Of a stretch of DNA of 64,000 nt, positions 8,282-15,567 are shown one piece after another. Where the stretch lies: positions 161,854-225,853 of the forward strand of contig NZ_PJRR01000008.1 in the NCBI RefSeq assembly GCF_002858865.1, given 5' to 3'. Each line of letters opens with the position of its first letter. The first letter of the stretch is position 1. The position numbers were made by a program, and so were the translations under genes. Source of the DNA: Caulobacter vibrioides. GTDB taxonomy: Bacteria > Pseudomonadota > Alphaproteobacteria > Caulobacterales > Caulobacteraceae. Under the pieces are notes generated by a model. It saw nothing but the letters and a program-made list of their open reading frames with translations, was not told where the DNA came from and searched no databases.

Positions 8282-9778
8282 ATGGCCATGCAACATGTCG
8301 ACGTACTGATCGTGGGCGCGGGGCTTTCAGGGATCGGCGCAGCCTATCACCTGCAAAAGCACTGCCCGGGCAAGACCTACGCGATCCTCGAAGGGCGCGA
8401 GGCGATCGGCGGCACCTGGGACCTGTTCCGCTATCCGGGCATCCGCTCCGACAGCGACATGTACACCCTGGGCTACAGCTTCAAGCCGTGGAAGGCGGCC
8501 AAGGCCATCGCTGATGGCCCGTCGATCCTGGACTATGTCCGCGAGACCGCGCGCGAGCACGACATCGACCGCCACATCCGCTTCAAGCATCTGGTCAAGC
8601 GCGCCAGCTGGTCCACCGAAACCGCGACCTGGACGGTCGAGGCCGAACACGACGGCAAGCCGGTCACCTTCACCTGCCGCTTCCTGCACATGTGCGCGGG
8701 CTACTATCGCTATTCGGCCGGCTACACGCCGGACTTCGCCGGGACTGAGCGCTTCAAGGGCCGCATCGTCCATCCGCAGCACTGGCCCGAAGACCTCGAC
8801 TACAGCGGCAAGAGGGTCGTGGTGATCGGCAGCGGCGCCACCGCCGTGACTCTGGTGCCCGAGATGGCCAAGACCGCCGCCCACGTCACCATGCTGCAGC
8901 GCTCGCCGACCTATGTGGTGTCGCGTCCGGCCGAGGACGGGATCGCCAACTGGCTGCGCTCGAAACTGCCGGCGATGACCGCCTACGGCATCACGCGGTG
9001 GAAGAACGTGCTGTTCCAGCTGTTCTTCTACAACCTGGCCCGCAAGAAGCCCGGGAAGGTCAAGGAACGCCTGCTCTCGATGGTCCGCGATCATCTGGGT
9101 CCCGACTACGACGTCGAGACCCACTTCACGCCGCGCTACAATCCCTGGGACCAGCGCCTGTGCCTGGTGCCCGACGCCGACCTGTTTGACGCCATCAAGA
9201 GCGGCGCGGCCTCGGTGGTCACCGACCACATCGAGACCTTCACCGAGACCGGCATCCAGCTGAAATCCGGCAAGACCCTGGACGCCGACGTCATCGTCAC
9301 CGCCACGGGCCTGCAGCTCCAGTTGCTGAGCGGCATGGAGGTCGTGGTCGACGGCAAGGTCGCCGACCTGTCGCAGTCGATGAGCTACAAGGGCATGATG
9401 TTCAGCGACGTGCCGAACCTGGCCTCGGTGTTCGGCTACACCAACGCCAGCTGGACGCTGAAGGCCGACCTGACCAGCGAATATGTCTGCCGCCTGCTCA
9501 ACCACATGGACCACACCGGCGCCGACTACTGCGTGCCGCGCCTCGACGGTGAGGTCGAGGCCGCGCCGTGGCTGGACTTCTCGTCGGGCTACATCACCCG
9601 CTCGATCGGCCACTTCCCCAAGCAGGGGACGCGCAAGCCCTGGAAGGTGCACCAGAACTATGCGCTGGACCTGATGACCCTGCGCATGGGCAAGGTCGAG
9701 GACGGCGTCATGCAGTTTGGCCGCAAGACCGGCGCGACGGCGAAGGCCAAGCCTGAGAAGGCCTTGGAACCGGCCTGA
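8282..9778 (+). CDS. Flavin monooxygenase, Baeyer-Villiger type
   Basis: 498 residues. FAD Rossmann motif GAGLSGIGAAYHL sits at the N-terminus, the Baeyer-Villiger fingerprint FKGRIVHPQHWPE (pattern FxGxxxHxxxWP) around residue 160, and a second, NADPH-binding motif GSGATAVTL just after it. Such enzymes insert oxygen next to ketones or oxidise heteroatoms; the substrate is unknown. The start MAMQHVDV follows GGGGGCGGGA. An upstream in-frame ATG at 8234 would add 16 unlikely residues. The MpaB-like oxygenase follows after 74 nt with a hairpin between. Confidence 0.92.
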   Translation: MAMQHVDVLIVGAGLSGIGAAYHLQKHCPGKTYAILEGREAIGGTWDLFRYPGIRSDSDMYTLGYSFKPWKAAKAIADGPSILDYVRETAREHDIDRHIRFKHLVKRASWSTETATWTVEAEHDGKPVTFTCRFLHMCAGYYRYSAGYTPDFAGTERFKGRIVHPQHWPEDLDYSGKRVVVIGSGATAVTLVPEMAKTAAHVTMLQRSPTYVVSRPAEDGIANWLRSKLPAMTAYGITRWKNVLFQLFFYNLARKKPGKVKERLLSMVRDHLGPDYDVETHFTPRYNPWDQRLCLVPDADLFDAIKSGAASVVTDHIETFTETGIQLKSGKTLDADVIVTATGLQLQLLSGMEVVVDGKVADLSQSMSYKGMMFSDVPNLASVFGYTNASWTLKADLTSEYVCRLLNHMDHTGADYCVPRLDGEVEAAPWLDFSSGYITRSIGHFPKQGTRKPWKVHQNYALDLMTLRMGKVEDGVMQFGRKTGATAKAKPEKALEPA

Positions 9779-9789
9779 TCTGAAACGCA

Positions 9790-9816
9790 AGGGGCGAAGG
9801 CATGGCTTTCGCCCCT
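9790..9816. terminator. Hairpin after the monooxygenase gene
   Basis: Perfect 9-bp stem AGGGGCGAA / TTCGCCCCT with a 9-nt loop, 12 nt past the stop codon. No T-run follows, so it is terminator-like and may be only an mRNA-stabilising hairpin. Confidence 0.5.
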
Positions 9817-9852
9817 CCGCCGGGATCGGATTGAGAGGCGAAAAGCCCTGAG

Positions 9853-10752
9853 ATGATCGGTCCGTCCTCCTATCTCGGCTGGAAGATCGACTACGCCAAC
9901 CCGCCCGGCGAGCCGGCCCTTCTGGACCCCGGCTCGATGCACTGGCGCGTCTACAAGAACCCGATCGCCCTGGCGGTCGGGGGCGTGGCGGCGGTGCTGC
10001 TGGAGTTCGCCGAGCCGCGCATCCGGTCGGGAGTCTGGGACCACTCGACCTTCAAGGCCGATTCGATCGGCCGCGCCATGCGCACCGGAACCGCCGCCCT
10101 GATCGGGGTGTATGGCCCGGCGTCAGCCGCGCGACGGGTCATCCAGGGCGTCACCCATATGCATGAGCGCGTGTCGGGTGAAACGCCGGGCGGCCAAGCC
10201 TATACGGCTCTGGACCCCGAGCTTTTAAACTGGGTCGCCGCCACGGCCGTCTATGGCTTCGTCAGCGCCTATGATCGGTTCGTCGCGCCGCTGACCGAGG
10301 CGGAAAAGACCCGCTTCTACGAAGAGGCCGCGCCTGTCGCCCGCCTCTATGGCGCGACGGACTCGCCAGGCTCGGAGGCCGAATTCATGGCGATGCTGCA
10401 GGCGCTGTCGCCACGCTTCGAGCCGCATCCGATCGTGGATGAGTTTCTGGAGACCATCGCGTCCGGCAAGGCCGCCCCGGTCGTCCCAAGGCCCCTGCAT
10501 CGCGCGCTCGCGCGGGCCGCCGTCTCGCTCCTGCCGCCGATGGTGCGCGAGACGCTGGCGTTAGGGCGTGCGTACGACCTCACCGGGATGGACGCAGCCG
10601 CCCTGAAGACCGCCGGCAGGCTCGCCGACAGGATCGCCCTTCGCAGCGCCCCACCCTGCCAGGCCAGCATGCGCCTGGGGCTGCCGTATGACTTCCTCTA
10701 TCAGAGCGAGGCGGAGCGAAGGCGGCTGCTCGAGGCCTCTCGGCAAGGGTAA
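9853..10752 (+). CDS. Oxygenase MpaB family protein (DUF2236)
   Basis: 299 residues of the ER/MpaB/latex-clearing-protein family of haem-dependent oxygenases. Family blocks visible are DPGSMHWRVYKNPIAL, the helix LLEFAEPRIRSGVWDHSTF, VYGPASAARRVIQGVTHMHERVSG (candidate haem-ligand His residues in THMH), and a later AATAVYGFVSAYDRFV helix. No signal peptide. Reaction and substrate are unknown; adjacency to the monooxygenase suggests, but does not prove, a shared oxidative pathway. Confidence 0.88.
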   Translation: MIGPSSYLGWKIDYANPPGEPALLDPGSMHWRVYKNPIALAVGGVAAVLLEFAEPRIRSGVWDHSTFKADSIGRAMRTGTAALIGVYGPASAARRVIQGVTHMHERVSGETPGGQAYTALDPELLNWVAATAVYGFVSAYDRFVAPLTEAEKTRFYEEAAPVARLYGATDSPGSEAEFMAMLQALSPRFEPHPIVDEFLETIASGKAAPVVPRPLHRALARAAVSLLPPMVRETLALGRAYDLTGMDAAALKTAGRLADRIALRSAPPCQASMRLGLPYDFLYQSEAERRRLLEASRQG

Positions 10753-10883
10753 GTTCCGCTCCCGTTGCAAGTGGAGAGGACTGGAAATGAAGAACAGAGG
10801 GTCCCTTCTCGCCGGTTCGTTGGCCTGAGGTTGACGCTAGGAATTACAAATGTAGCTTACAATACGACAATCAGGAGGTCGCG

Positions 10884-11261
10884 ATGCCAGAGGCGCTCTG
10901 GAGTGTTTTCGAGAACGCGGCGGCCCCGCAAAGGATTGTCCTGGCCCTGCTCTATGCAGCGCCTCCGGCCACGCTTGTCTCCGCCGCGTTGGCGATCAGA
11001 ACACGCAGGGAAGCCTGGCGACGAATTGTCGCTGAGTTACGGATCGTAGGTCCGGCGCTTGGCCTATTCATGGCCGGCCTGAACAGCTTCCACATGGGGC
11101 AAACCATACAGAAGCTCCCGTTCGACCCCACCCTCAAGCAAGTTACACCCGGCATCTTCGAGATAGCCACATTCGCAAGCCTCGGCGCGTTCGTAGGTCT
11201 CGTCGCCGTCGCCGCGCATGTAGCGGTCTCATTCAGTACGCCCGGAGAGCGGACTTATTGA
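10884..11261 (+). CDS. Small membrane protein of unknown function
   Basis: 125 residues with three likely membrane segments (about 17-37, 54-72, 92-115) and a basic cytoplasmic-looking loop RTRREAWRRIVAELR. I do not recognise the family; the layout is distantly reminiscent of MotA/ExbB-type proton-channel proteins but without their length. A strong AGGAGG eight bases before the ATG supports expression. The upstream 130 nt are AT-richer than the surroundings and may hold its own promoter. Confidence 0.65.
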   Translation: MPEALWSVFENAAAPQRIVLALLYAAPPATLVSAALAIRTRREAWRRIVAELRIVGPALGLFMAGLNSFHMGQTIQKLPFDPTLKQVTPGIFEIATFASLGAFVGLVAVAAHVAVSFSTPGERTY

Positions 11262-11283
11262 ACGCCGGCGTCGGGTGGTGAGG

Positions 11284-11330
11284 AGACCATGCTCCCTCTC
11301 CCACAGGGAGAGGGTTGGGGAGAGGGGTTA
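11284..11330. repeat. Family A repeat, truncated copy
   Basis: About 47 bp matching the end of the family A repeats: CTCCCTCTCCCACAGGGAG followed by GGGGAGAGGGGT. Lacks the second arm. The rest of 11262-11451 holds a short sequence also seen near 10629 and a hairpin; no gene is seen. Confidence 0.55.
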
Positions 11331-11429
11331 CGGTGTTCGACAGGATCGCCCTCCGCAGCGCGTCGCAACGGCAGGGCGTTCTTGAGACTGGTCGGGCATG
11401 GACCGGCAAGCCCTCTAGATGAAAGTGGC

Positions 11430-11448
11430 CGCTCAAGCCTCTTGAGCG
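11430..11448 (-). terminator. Hairpin downstream of the SnoaL-like gene
   Basis: Perfect 8-bp stem CGCTCAAG / CTTGAGCG with a 3-nt loop, starting 3 nt beyond the stop codon of the minus-strand gene at 11452. No T-run follows, so it is terminator-like rather than a clear intrinsic terminator. Confidence 0.5.
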
Positions 11449-11451
11449 CGA

Positions 11452-11955
11452 TCAGGCCGGCTTCATCCGCAGCACCGGATCATTGTTGGCGGCGTCTTGG
11501 TTCACGATCGTGTTGTGCCCGTGGATGAAGCGCCAGACCCCTTCCCTCTCGACCGCCAGCAGGGTCAGTCGATCATGCGCCCGAGGCATCTGGCGACCAT
11601 CGGGCGTGACGTAGGCGTCCTGGATCAAGGTGACCACCGCCAGGGCCGAGCCGGGGGCGATGGTGCGCGCCTCAACGCTCACCAGCTCCTGCTTGCAGTC
11701 CTTGAAGATGGTCTTGAGGAACGCGGTGTGCGCGAAGACGATCTGATCGCGCCCCCGCCAATGCATGCCCACCACGTTCACCCACGAGCCGTCCGGCCAG
11801 AAGATCTCCGCGAACCGCTCCGGCGCATTGGTGTTCCAAGCGGTGAAATAGGCCTGGATCAGGGTCTGGATCGCGTCGGTTCCCTCGCCCGCCTTCACCG
11901 TCGTCGTCGTCATCGCCAATCCCCCCGCCATCAACATCGTGCGTCTATCGATCAT
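11452..11955 (-). CDS. Exported SnoaL/DUF4440-like protein
   Basis: About 167 residues. The N-terminus MIDRRTMLMAGGLAM has a twin-arginine-like start and hydrophobic stretch, suggesting export. The rest is an NTF2-like fold of the SgcJ/DUF4440 type (LIQAYFTAWNTNAPERFAEIFWPDGSWVN, IHGHNTIVNQDA). These are small ligand-binding or enzyme-like proteins of varied function. I chose the ATG at 11955, which has AGGA at good spacing, over the ATG at 11976. Confidence 0.75.
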   Translation of the reverse strand: MIDRRTMLMAGGLAMTTTTVKAGEGTDAIQTLIQAYFTAWNTNAPERFAEIFWPDGSWVNVVGMHWRGRDQIVFAHTAFLKTIFKDCKQELVSVEARTIAPGSALAVVTLIQDAYVTPDGRQMPRAHDRLTLLAVEREGVWRFIHGHNTIVNQDAANNDPVLRMKPA

Positions 11956-12043
11956 GTCCGCGTCCTCGCCCGCCATGCCCGCACGCTAGGACGGCGCGAC
12001 GGCGGCCGATTGTAATTTTCCGACACGCGGCGGGCCGAAACCC

Positions 12044-12856
12044 TCAGCTGGAGCCGCTCTCGCGCGCCGGCGCCAGGGACCGCGCCAGCCGCTGGGGCGT
12101 CTCGCCGGACAGCGCGCGAAACTCGTGGATCATGTGCGCCTGATCGACATAGCCGGCCGCATGGGCGATGGCGGCCCAGCCGGTGGCGTCCCCCAACTCG
12201 TGCAGCCGCAGAGCCTCCCGGAACCGCAGGATCCGCGCATAGCGCTTGGGCGCGACACCGACCGCCGCCGTGAAGCGCCGTTCGAACTGTCGCTCGCTCA
12301 GGTCGGTCAGCGCCGCCAGTTCAGCCACCCGGACACCGCCCGTCAGCCGCGTCATCTGGCGCGCCGCCCAGGCGATGGGGTCCTCTGGCGCGCCCGAGAC
12401 CAGACGCCCTAGCCAGGCTTCCGCGATGGCGACACGATGGGTCATGTCCGGCGTCGCGGCGAGCCGCTCGCTAACCTCGCCGACACGCTCGCCCAGCACC
12501 GATCGCGCGTCGTGGGCCTGGTCGGTCAACACGGTCGTCGGATGGCCAAACAGGGCGCTGAAACCCGTCGGCGTGAACTGGATGGTGAAGAGATCAAGCT
12601 GACCGGTCAGCAGCACATCCACCCGGCGGTAGGTCTGGGGCCCTACGAGCACGGCGGGCGGCGCCGTATCGACCGCCCCGGTGGCCGCCTCGCGCACCCG
12701 GTAGCGATCGGCGAGATAGAATTCCAGAAAGTGCTCGGGCCGGGCCGGCAGCGGCCGAGGCACGATCAGCACGTCCAGCCGCTGCGATCGCGCCTCAAAC
12801 GCTCGGACGAAGGGGGCGAGCCATGGACTGGGGCGGTGTCTCTGGACCGTGAACAC
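12044..12856 (-). CDS. AraC-family transcriptional regulator
   Basis: 270 residues: an N-terminal sensor domain (about 1-150) and a C-terminal double HTH (about 160-260) with LAALTDLSERQFERRFTAAVG and AIAHAAGYVDQAHMIHEFR, typical of AraC. It starts with GTG; no better ATG is available. The divergent or adjacent target is not obvious: both neighbours lie on the same strand. Confidence 0.9.
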   Translation of the reverse strand: MFTVQRHRPSPWLAPFVRAFEARSQRLDVLIVPRPLPARPEHFLEFYLADRYRVREAATGAVDTAPPAVLVGPQTYRRVDVLLTGQLDLFTIQFTPTGFSALFGHPTTVLTDQAHDARSVLGERVGEVSERLAATPDMTHRVAIAEAWLGRLVSGAPEDPIAWAARQMTRLTGGVRVAELAALTDLSERQFERRFTAAVGVAPKRYARILRFREALRLHELGDATGWAAIAHAAGYVDQAHMIHEFRALSGETPQRLARSLAPARESGSS

Positions 12857-12868
12857 CGCCCCGCGCCC

Positions 12869-13465
12869 CTACCCGCCCTTGCGCCGCACGAACCGCAGCG
12901 CTGTGTGCGTGCTCGAAAACCCGCAGACCTTGGTGTCCGAGAACCCCATGCCGCGCGCCGCGCCCAGGATGTCGGTGTCCTTCAGCGGCGCGCCCTTGCC
13001 CTTGCGCGAGACGACCCAGATCGCACCCTTGTCGGCCAGGGCGCCCTTCCAGTCGTCCATGCGGTCGAGATCGGCCAGGTCCTCGGCGGCCAGGAACAGG
13101 ATGTCGATATCCTCGTCAGCGTCGGTCGGCTCCACGCGGGTCAAGAGCTCTTCAAGGAACGCCTCGTCCTCGACCCCGTCGATCACCACGGTCATGCCGG
13201 GCTTCACGCCCAGCTTGTCCAGCCGCGAGGGCGGGTTGAGGATCGCGTGGACCCACTTGTCGGCCTGGCCGGGTTCCAGGGTGAAGCGCGTGCCGTCGCT
13301 CAAGACCAGGTCGTCGTCCTCGGCGCGCACGTTCTTGAGGGCGTGGCCCTGATAGATGCCGCGCACCGCGCCGCGGAAGATCAGCTTGGGCGGCTCCCAC
13401 AGAAGCTTGCCCTCGCTCTCGCCGTCGGACAGCTGGCCCCAGACGCCGCTCGCCTCCTTACCCAT
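12869..13465 (-). CDS. DUF3052-like protein
   Basis: 198 residues. The second half resembles DUF3052, with a strand ILFLAAEDLADLDRM, WKGALADKGAIWVVSRKGKG, and the C-terminal block ILGAARGMGFSDTKVCGFSS ending in ALRFVRRK. The first half is unlike anything I recognise. Function unknown, cytoplasmic. It follows the crotonase stop by 2 nt, so it is probably co-transcribed with it. Confidence 0.7.
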   Translation of the reverse strand: MGKEASGVWGQLSDGESEGKLLWEPPKLIFRGAVRGIYQGHALKNVRAEDDDLVLSDGTRFTLEPGQADKWVHAILNPPSRLDKLGVKPGMTVVIDGVEDEAFLEELLTRVEPTDADEDIDILFLAAEDLADLDRMDDWKGALADKGAIWVVSRKGKGAPLKDTDILGAARGMGFSDTKVCGFSSTHTALRFVRRKGG

Positions 13466-13467
13466 CC

Positions 13468-14265
13468 TCAGGCGCCCTTGAACACAGGGCTGCGCTTCTC
13501 GAGGATCGCGTCGACGCCTTCCATGTGGTCCTCGGTGTGGTGGGCGATGGCCTGGGCCGCCGCGCTCATCTCCATCAGGGTGTCATAGCTGGCGGTCTGG
13601 CCGTGCTTGAGCAGGCTCTTGGCCATGCGCAGGGCGTGCGGCGGTTGCTGGGCGATCCGCTCGGCCAGGGCCAGGGCCTCGCCCATCAGGTCGCCGGCCG
13701 GGACGGCCTTGCTGATCAGGCCCCACTCGGCGGCCTTGGCCGCATCGATGACGTCGCCGGTGAACAGAAGCTCGGCCGCGCGGCTCATGCCGATCGTGCG
13801 CGGCATCAGCCAGGCGCCGCCGTCGCCGGGGATCAGGCCCAGCTTCAGGAAGGTGACGCCGAACCTAGCGGTGTCGGCGGCGATGCGGATGTCGGTCATG
13901 CAGGCCACATCGCAGCCCAGGCCGATGGCTGCGCCGTTCACGGCCGCGATCGACGGAACTTCCAGGCCATAGATGGCGCGGACGATGCGGTGGATGTTCT
14001 TGCGGTAGCCGTCGCGCACCTTGACGCCGTTGCCGCCGAACGCGCCTTCGCGGGCCTTCATCGCCTTGACGTCGCCGCCGGCCGAGAAGGCTTTTCCCGC
14101 GCCGGTCAGGATCACGCAGCGGATGTCCTGGTCGTCATTGATCGCCTCGCAGGCCGCCGCCACCTGATCGCCATCCCCCGGCGCGCCCAAAGCGTTCATT
14201 GCATCTGGCCGATTCAGAGTAAGGATAGCGATGTGACCGCGCTTTTCGGTGAGGATCAGAGACAA
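13468..14265 (-). CDS. Enoyl-CoA hydratase/isomerase family protein
   Basis: 265-residue crotonase. Oxyanion-hole motifs AGKAFSAGGDVKAM and AAVNGAAIGLGCDVACMTD are clear; the family end QPPHALRMAKSLL and a final FKGA match. Upstream ATG choices would add unrelated sequence, while a TTG at 14265 follows AGGAG with 7-nt spacing and gives the expected start MSLILTEKRG. I therefore call a TTG start. Specific reaction (hydration, isomerisation, dehalogenation) is not determined. Confidence 0.9.
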   Translation of the reverse strand: MSLILTEKRGHIAILTLNRPDAMNALGAPGDGDQVAAACEAINDDQDIRCVILTGAGKAFSAGGDVKAMKAREGAFGGNGVKVRDGYRKNIHRIVRAIYGLEVPSIAAVNGAAIGLGCDVACMTDIRIAADTARFGVTFLKLGLIPGDGGAWLMPRTIGMSRAAELLFTGDVIDAAKAAEWGLISKAVPAGDLMGEALALAERIAQQPPHALRMAKSLLKHGQTASYDTLMEMSAAAQAIAHHTEDHMEGVDAILEKRSPVFKGA

Positions 14266-14438
14266 AGGGACGCTCCTGCCAAGGCTTATTTTCCCATTCC
14301 TTAGCCTGTTTTGGGCCAGAACACAGCCAAGCAAGCCATGACAACGATGGCATCTTCTCACATCACGAAAATGCGACTGGCGCGCGGGCGCGAGCCGACA
14401 TTCAAATAAGTCTTGGGACGAGAAAGAAGGCTACGGCG

Positions 14439-14801
14439 ATGACCGAGCTCGAAAAGGCCCGACACGTGCTGATCATCGAGGATGAAATCCTCGTCGCGTT
14501 CGAGGTCGAAGCCCTCCTGGCGGAACAGGGCTTCACCAGTTTCGACATCGCCGACAGCCCCGGCGACGCGCTGGCCCTTGCCCTGGCCAATCCCCCCGAT
14601 CTGATCACGGCGGACTACCGCATTGTGGGCGGGACAGGCGTGGAGGCTGTCGAGGCGATCCAGCGGCGGCTCGGGCATATTCCGGTGGTGTATGTGACGG
14701 GCAACGCCGATCAGGTTCGAGACGGTCTCAAGCCCGTGGTCGACAAGCCGATCTCGCCGCGCCATCTGGCCGAAGCCTGCGCGCGAGCGTTCGCCGCCTG
14801 A
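14439..14801 (+). CDS. Single-domain response regulator
   Basis: 120-residue receiver domain with no output domain. The acidic pair E14-D15, phospho-acceptor D59 (LITADYRI), the Thr of VVYVTGNAD and Lys of VVDKPIS are all present, so it should be phosphorylatable. No histidine kinase is adjacent. Such proteins act as phosphate sinks or shuttles or bind partners directly, as DivK does in Caulobacter, but it is not DivK by sequence. Confidence 0.92.
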   Translation: MTELEKARHVLIIEDEILVAFEVEALLAEQGFTSFDIADSPGDALALALANPPDLITADYRIVGGTGVEAVEAIQRRLGHIPVVYVTGNADQVRDGLKPVVDKPISPRHLAEACARAFAA

Positions 14802-14851
14802 GATGGCCACCGCCGCGTCACGCGCCTGAGACAGGCCCACGGGAGGACGCG

Positions 14852-15466
14852 ATGCACCAGATCACCACCGTCGAGGCGCTTGAAGCTCTGTACCAGCCAG
14901 CGCCTGTTCCAGCCTCGACCGTGAAGGTCAGCGACCATATCACAGCGCACTACGCCGCGCTGATCCAGGCCTCGCCGTTCGTGGCCCTGGCCACCGTCGG
15001 CCCTGAAGGCCTGGACTGCAGCCCGCGCGGCGACCTGCCCGGCTTTGTCCGCATCGCCCATCCGCGCACGCTGATGTTGCCCGACCGGCGCGGCAACAAT
15101 CGCATCGATTCCCTGCGCAACATCGTCCGCGATCCGCGTGTCGCTTTGCTGTTCCTGATCCCTGGCTCGGGCACGACCTTTCGCGTCAACGGCCGCGCGG
15201 TGCTGAGCGCCGATCCCGCCCTGCTGGACAGCTTCGCCGTCGACGGCAAGCCGCCCCGCACGGTGACCGTCGTGACGGTTGAGGAAGCCTACTTCCAGTG
15301 CGCGCGGGCGATCGTGCGCTCGGGGCTTTGGAAACTTGAAAGCCAGGTGGATCCCCAGACCCTGCCGACGCCGGGCGCCATGCTGGCGGCCGTCACCGCC
15401 GGCGAGGTCGGCGGCGAGGCCTATGACCGTGAGTGGCCCGGCCGAGCGGCCAAGAGCCTCTGGTAG
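14852..15466 (+). CDS. Pyridoxamine-5'-phosphate-oxidase-family flavoprotein
   Basis: 204 residues with the FMN-binding split barrel: PFVALATVGPEGLDCSPRGD, RTLMLPDRRGNNRIDSLRNI, VALLFLIPGSGTTFRVNGRA. This arrangement matches the MSMEG_1061-type PPOX subfamily rather than true PdxH. SD GGGAGGA precedes the ATG. Probably an F420- or FMN-linked reductase; no substrate evidence. Confidence 0.88.
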   Translation: MHQITTVEALEALYQPAPVPASTVKVSDHITAHYAALIQASPFVALATVGPEGLDCSPRGDLPGFVRIAHPRTLMLPDRRGNNRIDSLRNIVRDPRVALLFLIPGSGTTFRVNGRAVLSADPALLDSFAVDGKPPRTVTVVTVEEAYFQCARAIVRSGLWKLESQVDPQTLPTPGAMLAAVTAGEVGGEAYDREWPGRAAKSLW

Positions 15467-15567
15467 AGATCACCGCCAAATCGAGAGTGGGGACGCTTGC
15501 CATCGCACTCACGCGCAACCTACGGTGCAGGCGCTCAATGGGGAGCGCCCTCCTAGCGGGAATGACT

